The translations under genes were made by a program, and so were the position numbers. A model generated the notes under the pieces. It was not told the DNA's origin and did no database searches. It worked only from the letters and a program-made list of their open reading frames with translations. This document shows, in pieces, positions 41,280 through 49,338 of a DNA stretch of 64,000 nucleotides (the first letter of the stretch is position 1; each line of letters opens with the position of its first letter). The stretch comes from Gammaproteobacteria bacterium (GTDB lineage Bacteria > Pseudomonadota > Gammaproteobacteria > Pseudomonadales > Pseudohongiellaceae), in assembly GCA_041395725.1 (NCBI GenBank), contig JAWKZW010000001.1, positions 4,718,501 through 4,782,500 of the forward strand, in the 5' to 3' direction.

Positions 41280-43025
41280 ATGTTCAGATTTAACAACCTG
41301 TTGAAGGTCGTGGGAGTGGCAGCGCTAGCTACCGGGCTGAGTTCGACCGCCCTGGCTCAACGCATCAGCGACTTCTCGCTCATCGACCACTTCGGCAAAT
41401 TCCACCAGGTCAGCCGCTACGCAGACCATGACGCGATAGTGCTGTTTGTCTATGACCCTGTGAGTGAAGTGGTTGAAGACGCTCTGCGCGATTTCAACCA
41501 GGTCATGGATCGATTCGAAGAAGAGCAGATTGCCTTCTTTATGATTGAGTCCACCGGCATCGCTGATAAAGCCCTGGTTGCAAAAACTGCCGCCGAAAAA
41601 GAAATCCAGATCCCGATTCTGATCGACGACACCCAGACGGTTTCTGAGTTACTGAACGTCAGCCGTGCGGCACAGGTTATCGTTATCGACCCGGCTGCCC
41701 GCGAAGTAGTCTACAACGGCTCCCTCAACGATCGCTTCACTGAGGGCAGCAACCGGCGTCGGGCCCGTGATCATTACCTGCGGGAAGTGCTGGAGAACGT
41801 GGTGGACGGCAGTGAAATCAGCCTCACAGGCCAACCCAGCAGCGGTGAGGCCATTGTCTACACCGCCCGTGCACAGAGCGCCACAGCAGGAATAGACTAC
41901 GCCAGCGACATTGTTCCTATCGTCGAAAACCGTTGTGTCTCCTGCCACCAGGATGGGGGCATTGCACCCTTTGCCATGAACAGCCACCAGATGCTGCAAG
42001 GGTGGTCGCCGATGATCCGTGAAGTTCTTTTGACCAAGCGCATGCCGCCGGCGCAGATCGATCCGGATTTTGTTCATCTTTACCAGGATCAGAGCCACAT
42101 CACCATCGACGAAACCCGGACACTTCTGCATTGGATCGATGCAGGATCTCCAAACACCAGCGGCACCGACCCGCTGGCAGCCATCGAGCACCATGCCCCC
42201 GAGTGGGAGCTTGCCGAGCGTTGGGGCGAACCTGACATGATTGTCAAGATTCCTCCCCAGGAAATCCCGGCCACCGGCGTGATCGACTACCGCAACATCC
42301 CCATTCCTCTTAACAACGAACAAGAGCTTTGGGTCAAAGGTGTGGAGTTCAAGCCAGGCGACCGACAGGTGCTGCACCACATCATCGCCTTCACATTTGG
42401 TGGCGACGGTGTTAATCAATTTGAAATCCTCAACCAGGGTATCGGCATGGGCGCCTACGCACCCGGCAATGCACCCAATACGTTCCCGGAAAACACCGGT
42501 TACCCCCTTCGCCCCGGCGGTGGACTGCTGCTGCAGATGCATTACACCACTTCCGGCAAGGAAACCGTGGATGCGTCTGAAATAGCTATCTTCCTCCACG
42601 ACGAAAAGCCCACCAAGACAGTGTTCGGCGGTTCAGCAGCCGATCTGAATATCGCTATTCCACCTCATGCCAATCGCCATGAGATGACTGCTTCGAAGGT
42701 GTTCCCAGAGGATATCTACCTCAGCATGCTCGGGCCACACATGCATTACCGTGGCTACGATGCGGACTTTAAACTGATCTACCCGGACGGGTCTGAAGAG
42801 CGGCTTCTCAATGTGCCCAATTATCAGTTTAACTGGCAGACGACTTACGACTTCAAGGAGCCAATGTTCGTCCCCGCCGGCAGTGAGCTGGTATTCAACG
42901 CGACTTTTGACAACTCGGAAATGAATCCTTATAACCCGGATCCTTCCGTGGAAATCAACTTTGGAGAGCAGACCTGGCAGGAAATGTTCTTCGGCTTCTA
43001 TCAGTATTACGAAGCAGATAAGTAG
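41280..43025 (+). CDS. Exported thioredoxin-like/cytochrome c/copper monooxygenase (PHM-like) fusion protein, copy 2
   Basis: 581 residues. Signal peptide (1-26, cleavage after ALA); thioredoxin-like domain (about 28-180) with no Cys at all; heme c site CVSCH (219-223) with KRMPP (Met255); copper monooxygenase (about 315-575) with His366-His367, His421, His487/His489 and Met569, i.e. both PHM copper sites complete. Same order as copy 1 with shared GWSPMIREVLL and EIPATGV. A heme directly fused to the copper domain could supply the two electrons that ascorbate gives to PHM. Own terminator. Substrate unknown. Confidence 0.75.
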   Translation: MFRFNNLLKVVGVAALATGLSSTALAQRISDFSLIDHFGKFHQVSRYADHDAIVLFVYDPVSEVVEDALRDFNQVMDRFEEEQIAFFMIESTGIADKALVAKTAAEKEIQIPILIDDTQTVSELLNVSRAAQVIVIDPAAREVVYNGSLNDRFTEGSNRRRARDHYLREVLENVVDGSEISLTGQPSSGEAIVYTARAQSATAGIDYASDIVPIVENRCVSCHQDGGIAPFAMNSHQMLQGWSPMIREVLLTKRMPPAQIDPDFVHLYQDQSHITIDETRTLLHWIDAGSPNTSGTDPLAAIEHHAPEWELAERWGEPDMIVKIPPQEIPATGVIDYRNIPIPLNNEQELWVKGVEFKPGDRQVLHHIIAFTFGGDGVNQFEILNQGIGMGAYAPGNAPNTFPENTGYPLRPGGGLLLQMHYTTSGKETVDASEIAIFLHDEKPTKTVFGGSAADLNIAIPPHANRHEMTASKVFPEDIYLSMLGPHMHYRGYDADFKLIYPDGSEERLLNVPNYQFNWQTTYDFKEPMFVPAGSELVFNATFDNSEMNPYNPDPSVEINFGEQTWQEMFFGFYQYYEADK

Positions 43026-43050
43026 CAGCTCCCGGGGAATCCTGGAAAAC

Positions 43051-43082
43051 AAAAAAACCCGGGCCTCACGCCCGGGTTTTTT
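43051..43082. terminator. Bidirectional intrinsic terminator
   Basis: Stem AAAAAACCCGGGC/GCCCGGGTTTTTT, loop CTCAC, between convergent genes ending at 43025 (+) and 43122 (-). Confidence 0.92.
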
Positions 43083-43121
43083 GTGCCCCGGAATTCGTGT
43101 CCGGTTCAGGTAAAGGCAGAA

Positions 43122-44114
43122 TCAGGGGGGTGTCAGTACCAGGCGGAAGCCGATGGTGGCGTTACGCACACCCGGGTCTACACCGCCTCGCACTGCAGCA
43201 CGGATATTGGCCGGGCCGTCAGCGTAGGAACCGCCCCGCATTACCCAAAGCGCGTCTTCGCCCAAATTACCGAGGTCAACTTCACCCCTGTAAGGATAGG
43301 GCTGAAACGGACTGCGGGTTAACTCCCAGACATTGCCGCTCATGTCAGACAGGCCGTAACTGCAGTCCGGGCAGTCGTAGCTTCCCACCGGGCGGGTTGT
43401 TTGCGCGCCAAAGTTGGCCCGCCCCTCCAGCAGCCGGTTACCCCAGGGATAGATCCCGCCTTCGCTGCCACGGGCGGATTTTTCCCATTGCGCTTCGGTC
43501 GGCAGGGTTATCTGCCACCCCTCGGCCAGCAGATCGCGTATCGCCTCGGGAGTCCGTGCACTTTCCAGGAGACGCGCCTGCAGCCAGCGGCCATAGGCCA
43601 GCGCATCGGTCCAGGTAATGTTGGCTACGGGATGGTCCGGCTCGACGGACAGCGCCGCCTGGACAAACGGCCGGCCGGTATCCTGCACGAAAGCACTGTA
43701 CTGGCCTACGGTGACTTCGTATCGAGTGATATAAAACCGCGGCAGCTCCACGGTCCCCTGACGCGAACCCTGGGACCAGCGCTCATTTTCATAAGCCTGT
43801 CGATCCACTGCGGGATTCGACCCCATCAGGAACTCGCCGGCGGCAATTTCCACAAAGCCAAGCATCGGTTCATCAGGTAATTGCCAGAGATCGGGGCGAA
43901 ATCCTTCAATCACAGCGCCGGCAGCTGCGACTTCTGCAGGTTCTGATGGCAGCAATGCCTCACGCCCCTGGACATACATCCAGATGGCTACAAAAGCCAC
44001 CAGTACCGACAGAATAACAAACCCGATTGTGCCACTGCGCTGTTCCACCTGAGTGCTGCCGCTACCTTCACCCCTGGCGGGCCCGGAGCCGGCATTCCCG
44101 CGCTCTGCACTCAT
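43122..44114 (-). CDS. Membrane-anchored SUMF1 (formylglycine-generating-enzyme-like) domain protein
   Basis: 330 residues from the ATG at 44114, 10 bp after the upstream stop; a longer frame would overlap that gene by 62 bp. One transmembrane helix (about 29-48), then a periplasmic SUMF1 domain (about 85-328) with EFLMGSNP, ITRYEVTVGQYSAF, LPTEAQWEKSARG, GLSDMSGNVWELT and MRGGSY. The catalytic Cys of true formylglycine-generating enzymes is missing (GGSYADGPANIRAAVRG), so sulfatase maturation is unlikely. Probably cotranscribed with the membrane protein upstream. Confidence 0.75.
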   Translation of the reverse strand: MSAERGNAGSGPARGEGSGSTQVEQRSGTIGFVILSVLVAFVAIWMYVQGREALLPSEPAEVAAAGAVIEGFRPDLWQLPDEPMLGFVEIAAGEFLMGSNPAVDRQAYENERWSQGSRQGTVELPRFYITRYEVTVGQYSAFVQDTGRPFVQAALSVEPDHPVANITWTDALAYGRWLQARLLESARTPEAIRDLLAEGWQITLPTEAQWEKSARGSEGGIYPWGNRLLEGRANFGAQTTRPVGSYDCPDCSYGLSDMSGNVWELTRSPFQPYPYRGEVDLGNLGEDALWVMRGGSYADGPANIRAAVRGGVDPGVRNATIGFRLVLTPP

Positions 44115-44124
44115 GGTTCTGTGC

Positions 44125-45753
44125 TCATCGCGTCGCGACCAGCGGGTTACAGGCGAAGGTCCAGCCGTGCTGGCAGGCGCGGTCATAGAGTACCGGTCCG
44201 GGCATTTCCATCAGGTTCAAGCCTCCCTGGCGCAACATCAGGCGCAGATCCAGTTCGCGAGGATCCTGATGAGCAACGGTTTCCGGATTCAACAGGTTGA
44301 CGCAGGCAGCCTGGAATTTCAGCTCGCAGGCCCGCGCCAGGTAACCAAGGGCCAGTTCCTGATCCGGCTGTACAATACGCCCCTCGAGATAGTGGATTCC
44401 CAGTTCATTGCAGGCCCAGGCGGAATTATCGCCACAATAGGTGGATTCCAGCTGCAGCAGGCGATCGCAGCTGTTTCCCCGGCCGTCCGCGCAAGCCTGT
44501 TGCCAGAACGGCACGCTGTCACCGGTATGCCGGCCATCAGTTTTCCCCAGCAGACTCATGCAACCGAACAATAGAATCCAGATCGCCATGTGGGCGAGAT
44601 TCGGGCGCAACCCGGCCCACCTTTCATTCCACACGTTAACGATCCGCTCGGAATTTATGGAACGCACGTAGCGATCGATGGCGATGACACTGAGATTGAG
44701 CAGTGGCACACATAGCAGCTTGTCGTAGAAGGTGGGCACACCGATGGCGCCCAACAAGGAATACAGCCCGAACACGCCCAGCCCATACAAGGCACCGAAC
44801 AGAGTCTTGCCCAGCGGTGTCCGCGGCGACGTGGAAGGGTCGGTGATCAATAGATGCAAGCCCAGGAACACCGCCGCCGGGATTTCGGAATCGATGAAAT
44901 AGGGAACTCCCGCCACGGCGGAATACAGGGCACTGAGCCCGAACAAAACCAGCGCCGCCGTCCCTGCGACCAGGGTTATTGAAAAGAAATACATCACCAC
45001 CAGCCCGATTAAAAACAGGAAGGTGTATATATTGGGAGCCAGGGTGAGAGTCGAGGCAATCTCCCGCCCCCAGGTGAGATCCGTTGTACCCGTACTGATC
45101 AGCACCAGTGAAAACAGCCCGAGCGCGAATGCAGAGGGATTGAAAATGTGGACGCTTCTCCCCTCACGCTGCCAGCGGACAAATTCCTTACCCATGAAGC
45201 CCGCGCCAATCATCAGAAACTGCATGTAAAACCAGTCGTCGCGGAACCACAGGAACAGATTGATACTGAGAATTATAGGAATCGGTCCAAATCCCAGCGT
45301 GTACTGTTCGCGACGACTCCAGGCGAGCAATATATCGAAACTGTAGGCAAACAGAAGCTGTCCCACCAGCAACCAGAAATGGGAGTACACGGGTTGCCAA
45401 TAGTAGCCCCAGTAAAGATACAGGCTGCTCTGAACCAGGGCCTGAATGTAGTGTTGGGACCGCAGCACTACCGTGAATGACCGGCTGGACTCATGCTGTT
45501 TCAACTGCACAAACAACAGTCCAAGCCAGACGACGATAAACACTGCCGCTGCCCAGAATGACCAGATCAACGTCGGGTTCTGCTGAATCCTGGGATTGAG
45601 CGACACCGTAAACAGGGCAGCAGCCAGCAACAACGGTAACAGCAGAGCCTGGAGAGAAGTCTGGGCCTGCTGAAGCGCGGCTGTTTGCCCTGCTGCGGCC
45701 AGCTGCATGCCGTTGCCTGACCTGTTCTTACGGTTTGATCTGCCTGTTGCCAT
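44125..45753 (-). CDS. RnfD/NqrB-like polytopic membrane protein with Cys-paired Sel1-like C-terminal repeats
   Basis: 542 residues. About ten hydrophobic segments (35-403). FNPSAFALGLFSLVL and ITDPSTSPRTPLGKTLFGALYG are characteristic of the NqrB/RnfD family of redox-driven ion pumps, where the latter region lies near the covalent flavin. The tail (about 415-542) holds four C-x7-C pairs (421/429, 440/448, 476/484, 527/535) with helical Sel1-like spacing, resembling disulfide-bearing Hcp-type repeats. No other rnf or nqr gene is nearby. Precedes the SUMF1 gene. Confidence 0.65.
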   Translation of the reverse strand: MATGRSNRKNRSGNGMQLAAAGQTAALQQAQTSLQALLLPLLLAAALFTVSLNPRIQQNPTLIWSFWAAAVFIVVWLGLLFVQLKQHESSRSFTVVLRSQHYIQALVQSSLYLYWGYYWQPVYSHFWLLVGQLLFAYSFDILLAWSRREQYTLGFGPIPIILSINLFLWFRDDWFYMQFLMIGAGFMGKEFVRWQREGRSVHIFNPSAFALGLFSLVLISTGTTDLTWGREIASTLTLAPNIYTFLFLIGLVVMYFFSITLVAGTAALVLFGLSALYSAVAGVPYFIDSEIPAAVFLGLHLLITDPSTSPRTPLGKTLFGALYGLGVFGLYSLLGAIGVPTFYDKLLCVPLLNLSVIAIDRYVRSINSERIVNVWNERWAGLRPNLAHMAIWILLFGCMSLLGKTDGRHTGDSVPFWQQACADGRGNSCDRLLQLESTYCGDNSAWACNELGIHYLEGRIVQPDQELALGYLARACELKFQAACVNLLNPETVAHQDPRELDLRLMLRQGGLNLMEMPGPVLYDRACQHGWTFACNPLVATR

Positions 45754-46109
45754 GAGGACTACCTTCTACTACGTGGTTACTGCGAGGCGATTAGACCCGG
45801 AAGCATAAACCACCTTGGGCCCTATTTCAATTTGGCAGACCAGGCATAACCTGCTGGCCAAGAAGGAAATTTTACCTGTAATCCGGCATCGGTCAGGGAA
45901 GCTGGAAGCACTTCGGCTCGCTGGCAGGTCAGTCAGAGGATTTCCGGCCCCAGTGTACTTTTAGCGAGGGAGTTCAGCGCGTACAATTGGCCGCTTCATG
46001 CCTGCCGAGCCATATTCGACAGGAAAAAAAAAACCGGCCTGTCGGGCCTGCGGCATTCTTTGCTGCCAGGGAAAGACCGACGGCCCAATTGAAATAATCC
46101 GATTCGCTT
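45754..46109. other. Divergent intergenic region
   Basis: 356 bp between the membrane-protein gene (-) and the DUF5916-type gene (+). Contains a run of ten A at about 46023-46033 next to GC-rich repeats (GGCCTGTCGGGCCTG). No gene and no convincing promoter seen. Confidence 0.4.
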
Positions 46110-48545
46110 ATGCTCAAGGTCAGAACCCTGGCAGTGCTGGTACTGCTTTTCGTCTGGACAGCCAACAGTGCTGTCGCCCAGCAAACTGACATCGGTCAGT
46201 CACAACCCTCCGGCGGCTTGCTACTCCAGGACGGCAGAAGCATACCGATCAAGCTACTGTCTGTTGACCATGACGAGGCTGACATTGACATCGACGGTGC
46301 AATCGATGAACCGGTATGGCAGCGCATTGAAGTCATTAACGACATGCGGGTTATTATTCCCGACACGCTGGATGAAGTGCCCTACGATACGGAAACACGC
46401 ATCTTTTACACCCGTCGCGGGCTCTATCTTTCCTTCGATATGGAGCAGCCCGCGGAAACGCTGGTCCAGCGAATCAGCACCCGGGACAATCTTCCGCTCA
46501 ATCGAGACCGCATAGGCGTGACTCTTGACACCTCCGGCGAAGGGTTGTTCGGCTATTGGATGATGCTGGCCCTTGGCGACAACCAGCTTGACGGGACCAT
46601 ACTGCCGGAGCGCCAGTACAGCAACGAATGGGACGGTGCCTGGTACGGTGCCACCCAGGTGACCGAGCACGGCTGGTCGGCGGAATTTTTTATTCCCTGG
46701 GGACAGATGGCCATGCCCCAGGAAGATGAAGCCCGACGTATTGGCGTGTACACGGAGAGGCAGGTGGCTCACCTCGACCAGTCCTGGGCCTGGCCACCGA
46801 TTGCCAGATCCGAAGCCATTTTCATGAGCAATCTCCCCCTGCTCGAACTGGACGGCATCAACCCCCGCCAGCAATGGAGTATTTTCCCCTACATTGCCTC
46901 CACCCTCGACCAGGTGGATAACTCGAACAACACCGAGGCGGGGTTTGACGTTTTCTGGCGGCCATCGAGCAATTTCCAGATGACTGCCACGGTAAATCCG
47001 GATTTCGGCTCGATAGAGTCTGACAATGTGGTGGTCAACCTGACTGCGGTCGAAGTTTTCTTTCCTGACAGACGGCTGTTTTTCCAGGAAGGCCAGGAGA
47101 TCTTCAATACCACGCCACGCTCCACAGGTCGAAACGGCAAGCGCCTTGCCATCGTCAATACACGACGTATTGGCGCCCGGCCCCGCCCTCCGGCGTTACC
47201 ACCCGGGCAGCGCCTGCCAACCCGTGAGCGTATCAGGCCGGCCGATCTGATAGGCGCAGTTAAAATGACCGGCCAGGCTGGCGCCCTTCGTTACGGGGTT
47301 CTGGCTGCATCGGAAGACGACAGCGAATTCCGGGTCAATAACCAGCGCTATTCCCAGGTCGGTCGTGACTTTACGGCCTTCCGCCTGATTTACGAAGACA
47401 GTCAGAACGCCGCCTACCGAGGCCTGGGTTACATTGGCTCGCTGGTAACCCACCCGGAATCCGATGCGGAAGTTCACGCAGTGGATTTTCACTACCTCAC
47501 TACGGACGGTCGCTTCCGCGTCGACGGCCAGGCAATCAATTCCGACTCCGACGATCATGGCAGTGGTCAGGGGATCTTTGCCGACTTCGTCTATACGCCA
47601 AGACAGGGATTACAGCACACACTGCAAATGAATTACCTGGATGACACACTGGAAGTAAACGATTTTGGATTCCAGGAGCGCAACGACAGCCGGGAGGTGT
47701 GGTATCGCTTTCAATGGATCAAATCCAACCTGGGCTGGGCCAGAAATTTCAGCTTTAATCCGTTCATTCGTTACGAGGAAAACGGCAACGGTGATCGTAC
47801 CAACAACGCCCTCCCCGTCATGAACATGAATATTACGCTCAACAACCTGGACCGGGTCAGCCTCAGCCTGATGCATTTCCCCAAACGCTATGACGATCTA
47901 AACAGCTTTGGCAATGGCACTTATGCCGTTTCGGAACGAACCAATTACAGCCTGGGTTATTCGACCAACTCCGCGCTGCCGCTCAGCTATAATGTGAGCT
48001 TTGGCTCTTCCGGAGAGTTCGCCGGCGGAACAAACCTGCAGTACAACGCCGGTGTCACCTGGCAGCCTCTTGACACCGTCAATATGTCAGGCGAAGTCAT
48101 CTACAACGACCGGAATGGCTGGCTGATTCACCAGGAAGATCAGAACTTCACCGCTTTTAAGGCGGATCAACTGCGTATCAACGTCAACTTCGACTACTTT
48201 TTAAGCGCCAAGCAACAGTTCCGGATGGTCATGCAATGGGCAGGTATCGAAGCGACAGAAGATGAGTTTTATTACCTGCCGAGTGACGCCCCGACCAAGA
48301 ATCGGGATCTGAACAAAGTCACCAAGCCCGCCGGGCCTACGGACAGCTTCAGCCTGTCTCAATTGAATTTTCAGCTGCGCTATCGCTGGCAGATCGCACC
48401 CTTGTCCGACCTTTTCGTCGTCTACACCAAGGGTGACAGCCGTCGGATACTGTTCGACGAATTCGACGATCTGTTCCAGAATTCCTGGGACGATCCGTTA
48501 GGAGACCAGTTGGTGGTCAAGCTGCGTTACCGCTTTGGCACCTGA
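46110..48545 (+). CDS. Exported DUF5916-type protein: CBM9-like domain plus predicted outer-membrane barrel
   Basis: 811 residues. Signal peptide (1-23, cleavage after VAQ). Residues about 45-215 look like the CBM9-like sandwich (IDGAIDEPVWQRIE, DRIGVTLDTSGEG, WSAEFFIPWGQMA). The rest is rich in alternating aromatic beta strands and ends YRFGT, typical of outer-membrane barrels. GSIESDNVVVNLTAVEVFFPDRR is a marker of this family (DUF5916), which has no established function. Monocistronic. Confidence 0.7.
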   Translation: MLKVRTLAVLVLLFVWTANSAVAQQTDIGQSQPSGGLLLQDGRSIPIKLLSVDHDEADIDIDGAIDEPVWQRIEVINDMRVIIPDTLDEVPYDTETRIFYTRRGLYLSFDMEQPAETLVQRISTRDNLPLNRDRIGVTLDTSGEGLFGYWMMLALGDNQLDGTILPERQYSNEWDGAWYGATQVTEHGWSAEFFIPWGQMAMPQEDEARRIGVYTERQVAHLDQSWAWPPIARSEAIFMSNLPLLELDGINPRQQWSIFPYIASTLDQVDNSNNTEAGFDVFWRPSSNFQMTATVNPDFGSIESDNVVVNLTAVEVFFPDRRLFFQEGQEIFNTTPRSTGRNGKRLAIVNTRRIGARPRPPALPPGQRLPTRERIRPADLIGAVKMTGQAGALRYGVLAASEDDSEFRVNNQRYSQVGRDFTAFRLIYEDSQNAAYRGLGYIGSLVTHPESDAEVHAVDFHYLTTDGRFRVDGQAINSDSDDHGSGQGIFADFVYTPRQGLQHTLQMNYLDDTLEVNDFGFQERNDSREVWYRFQWIKSNLGWARNFSFNPFIRYEENGNGDRTNNALPVMNMNITLNNLDRVSLSLMHFPKRYDDLNSFGNGTYAVSERTNYSLGYSTNSALPLSYNVSFGSSGEFAGGTNLQYNAGVTWQPLDTVNMSGEVIYNDRNGWLIHQEDQNFTAFKADQLRINVNFDYFLSAKQQFRMVMQWAGIEATEDEFYYLPSDAPTKNRDLNKVTKPAGPTDSFSLSQLNFQLRYRWQIAPLSDLFVVYTKGDSRRILFDEFDDLFQNSWDDPLGDQLVVKLRYRFGT

Positions 48546-48743
48546 TTAGTCGAACTTATTGATCAGAGGCGCCTTAAAATAACGCGCTATATATTGGCGA
48601 TTCTGACCGATTCGCCCGCTTTTCTATTCCTGCCAGCAGGCGATTTCCGTGCTTGTACACGCCTGGTACGAAAATTGTATTATCTTTGGCAACTGAATGC
48701 CGTTCAGCAGTTACTTATTTTTCTGTAAAGCTGGAGAGTTAAA

Positions 48744-49235
48744 ATGCAGGATAAATCACAATCTGTGGACCGGGACACGCAGGCTGACTCCGGGGCAACA
48801 GGTGAAAAGCCTGCCGCTTCCGAACACGGACCTGAGACCGGGATAAAAGCCCCGGCGCATATCTGGCCACAGTTCCGCAGGCTGTTGGTCTTTCAGGTAA
48901 AACTGTATATTGATGCCCTCAGGGATCTGTTGCTGAGCCCCCTGTCGGTGGTGGTTTTCTGTATCGACGTTGTACAAGGCAACCATGGAGAAAAAGCCCT
49001 GTTCGCCTCACTGTTGAAGTTTGGCCGTAAAACCGAACAGGCCATTAATCTGTTTGATCAGCACGACGCCGACGCCGAAAATTCTCGTGGTATCGACAGG
49101 GTTATCTTGCAGTTTGAAGAGGCCGTGCGAAAAGAATACACGAATGGAAGTGTCTCTGCCAACGCCCGGGACTCCATCGAAAAATCCCTGCAAGGTCTGC
49201 GGGCAAAAATAAAGGGAGCCAGGGAGCCTGAATAG
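48744..49235 (+). CDS. Conserved-looking hypothetical protein with a central amphipathic or membrane-proximal helix
   Basis: 163 residues. Polar, disordered N-terminus (1-37), then a hydrophobic helical segment (about 50-78, LLVFQVKLYIDALRDLLLSP) and a helical C-terminal half. ATG preceded by GGAGAG. No known domain recognised. Same direction as the upstream gene but with a 198-bp gap, and it ends in a bidirectional terminator. Confidence 0.65.
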   Translation: MQDKSQSVDRDTQADSGATGEKPAASEHGPETGIKAPAHIWPQFRRLLVFQVKLYIDALRDLLLSPLSVVVFCIDVVQGNHGEKALFASLLKFGRKTEQAINLFDQHDADAENSRGIDRVILQFEEAVRKEYTNGSVSANARDSIEKSLQGLRAKIKGAREPE

Positions 49236-49259
49236 CTCCATCCATACCCGCCCCCAATG

Positions 49260-49293
49260 AAAAAGCGGCGATGATCACTCATCGCCGCTTTTT
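49260..49293. terminator. Bidirectional intrinsic terminator
   Basis: Stem AAAAAGCGGCGATGA/TCATCGCCGCTTTTT, loop TCAC, between the convergent 48744 (+) and 49339 (-) genes. Confidence 0.92.
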
Positions 49294-49338
49294 GTACTGG
49301 CTGGCGCCTGGTCTGCCAGGCTGCGCAATCGGACCGTT

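Noticed and set aside
41649..42599. 316-codon minus-strand open frame inside PHM-like copy 2
   Set aside because: Lies fully opposite a strongly supported coding region with intact heme and copper motifs; no signal or domain.
46021..46052. A10 run next to GC-rich repeats as a possible terminator
   Set aside because: No gene on the minus strand ends there, and the GC segments do not form a stable stem.
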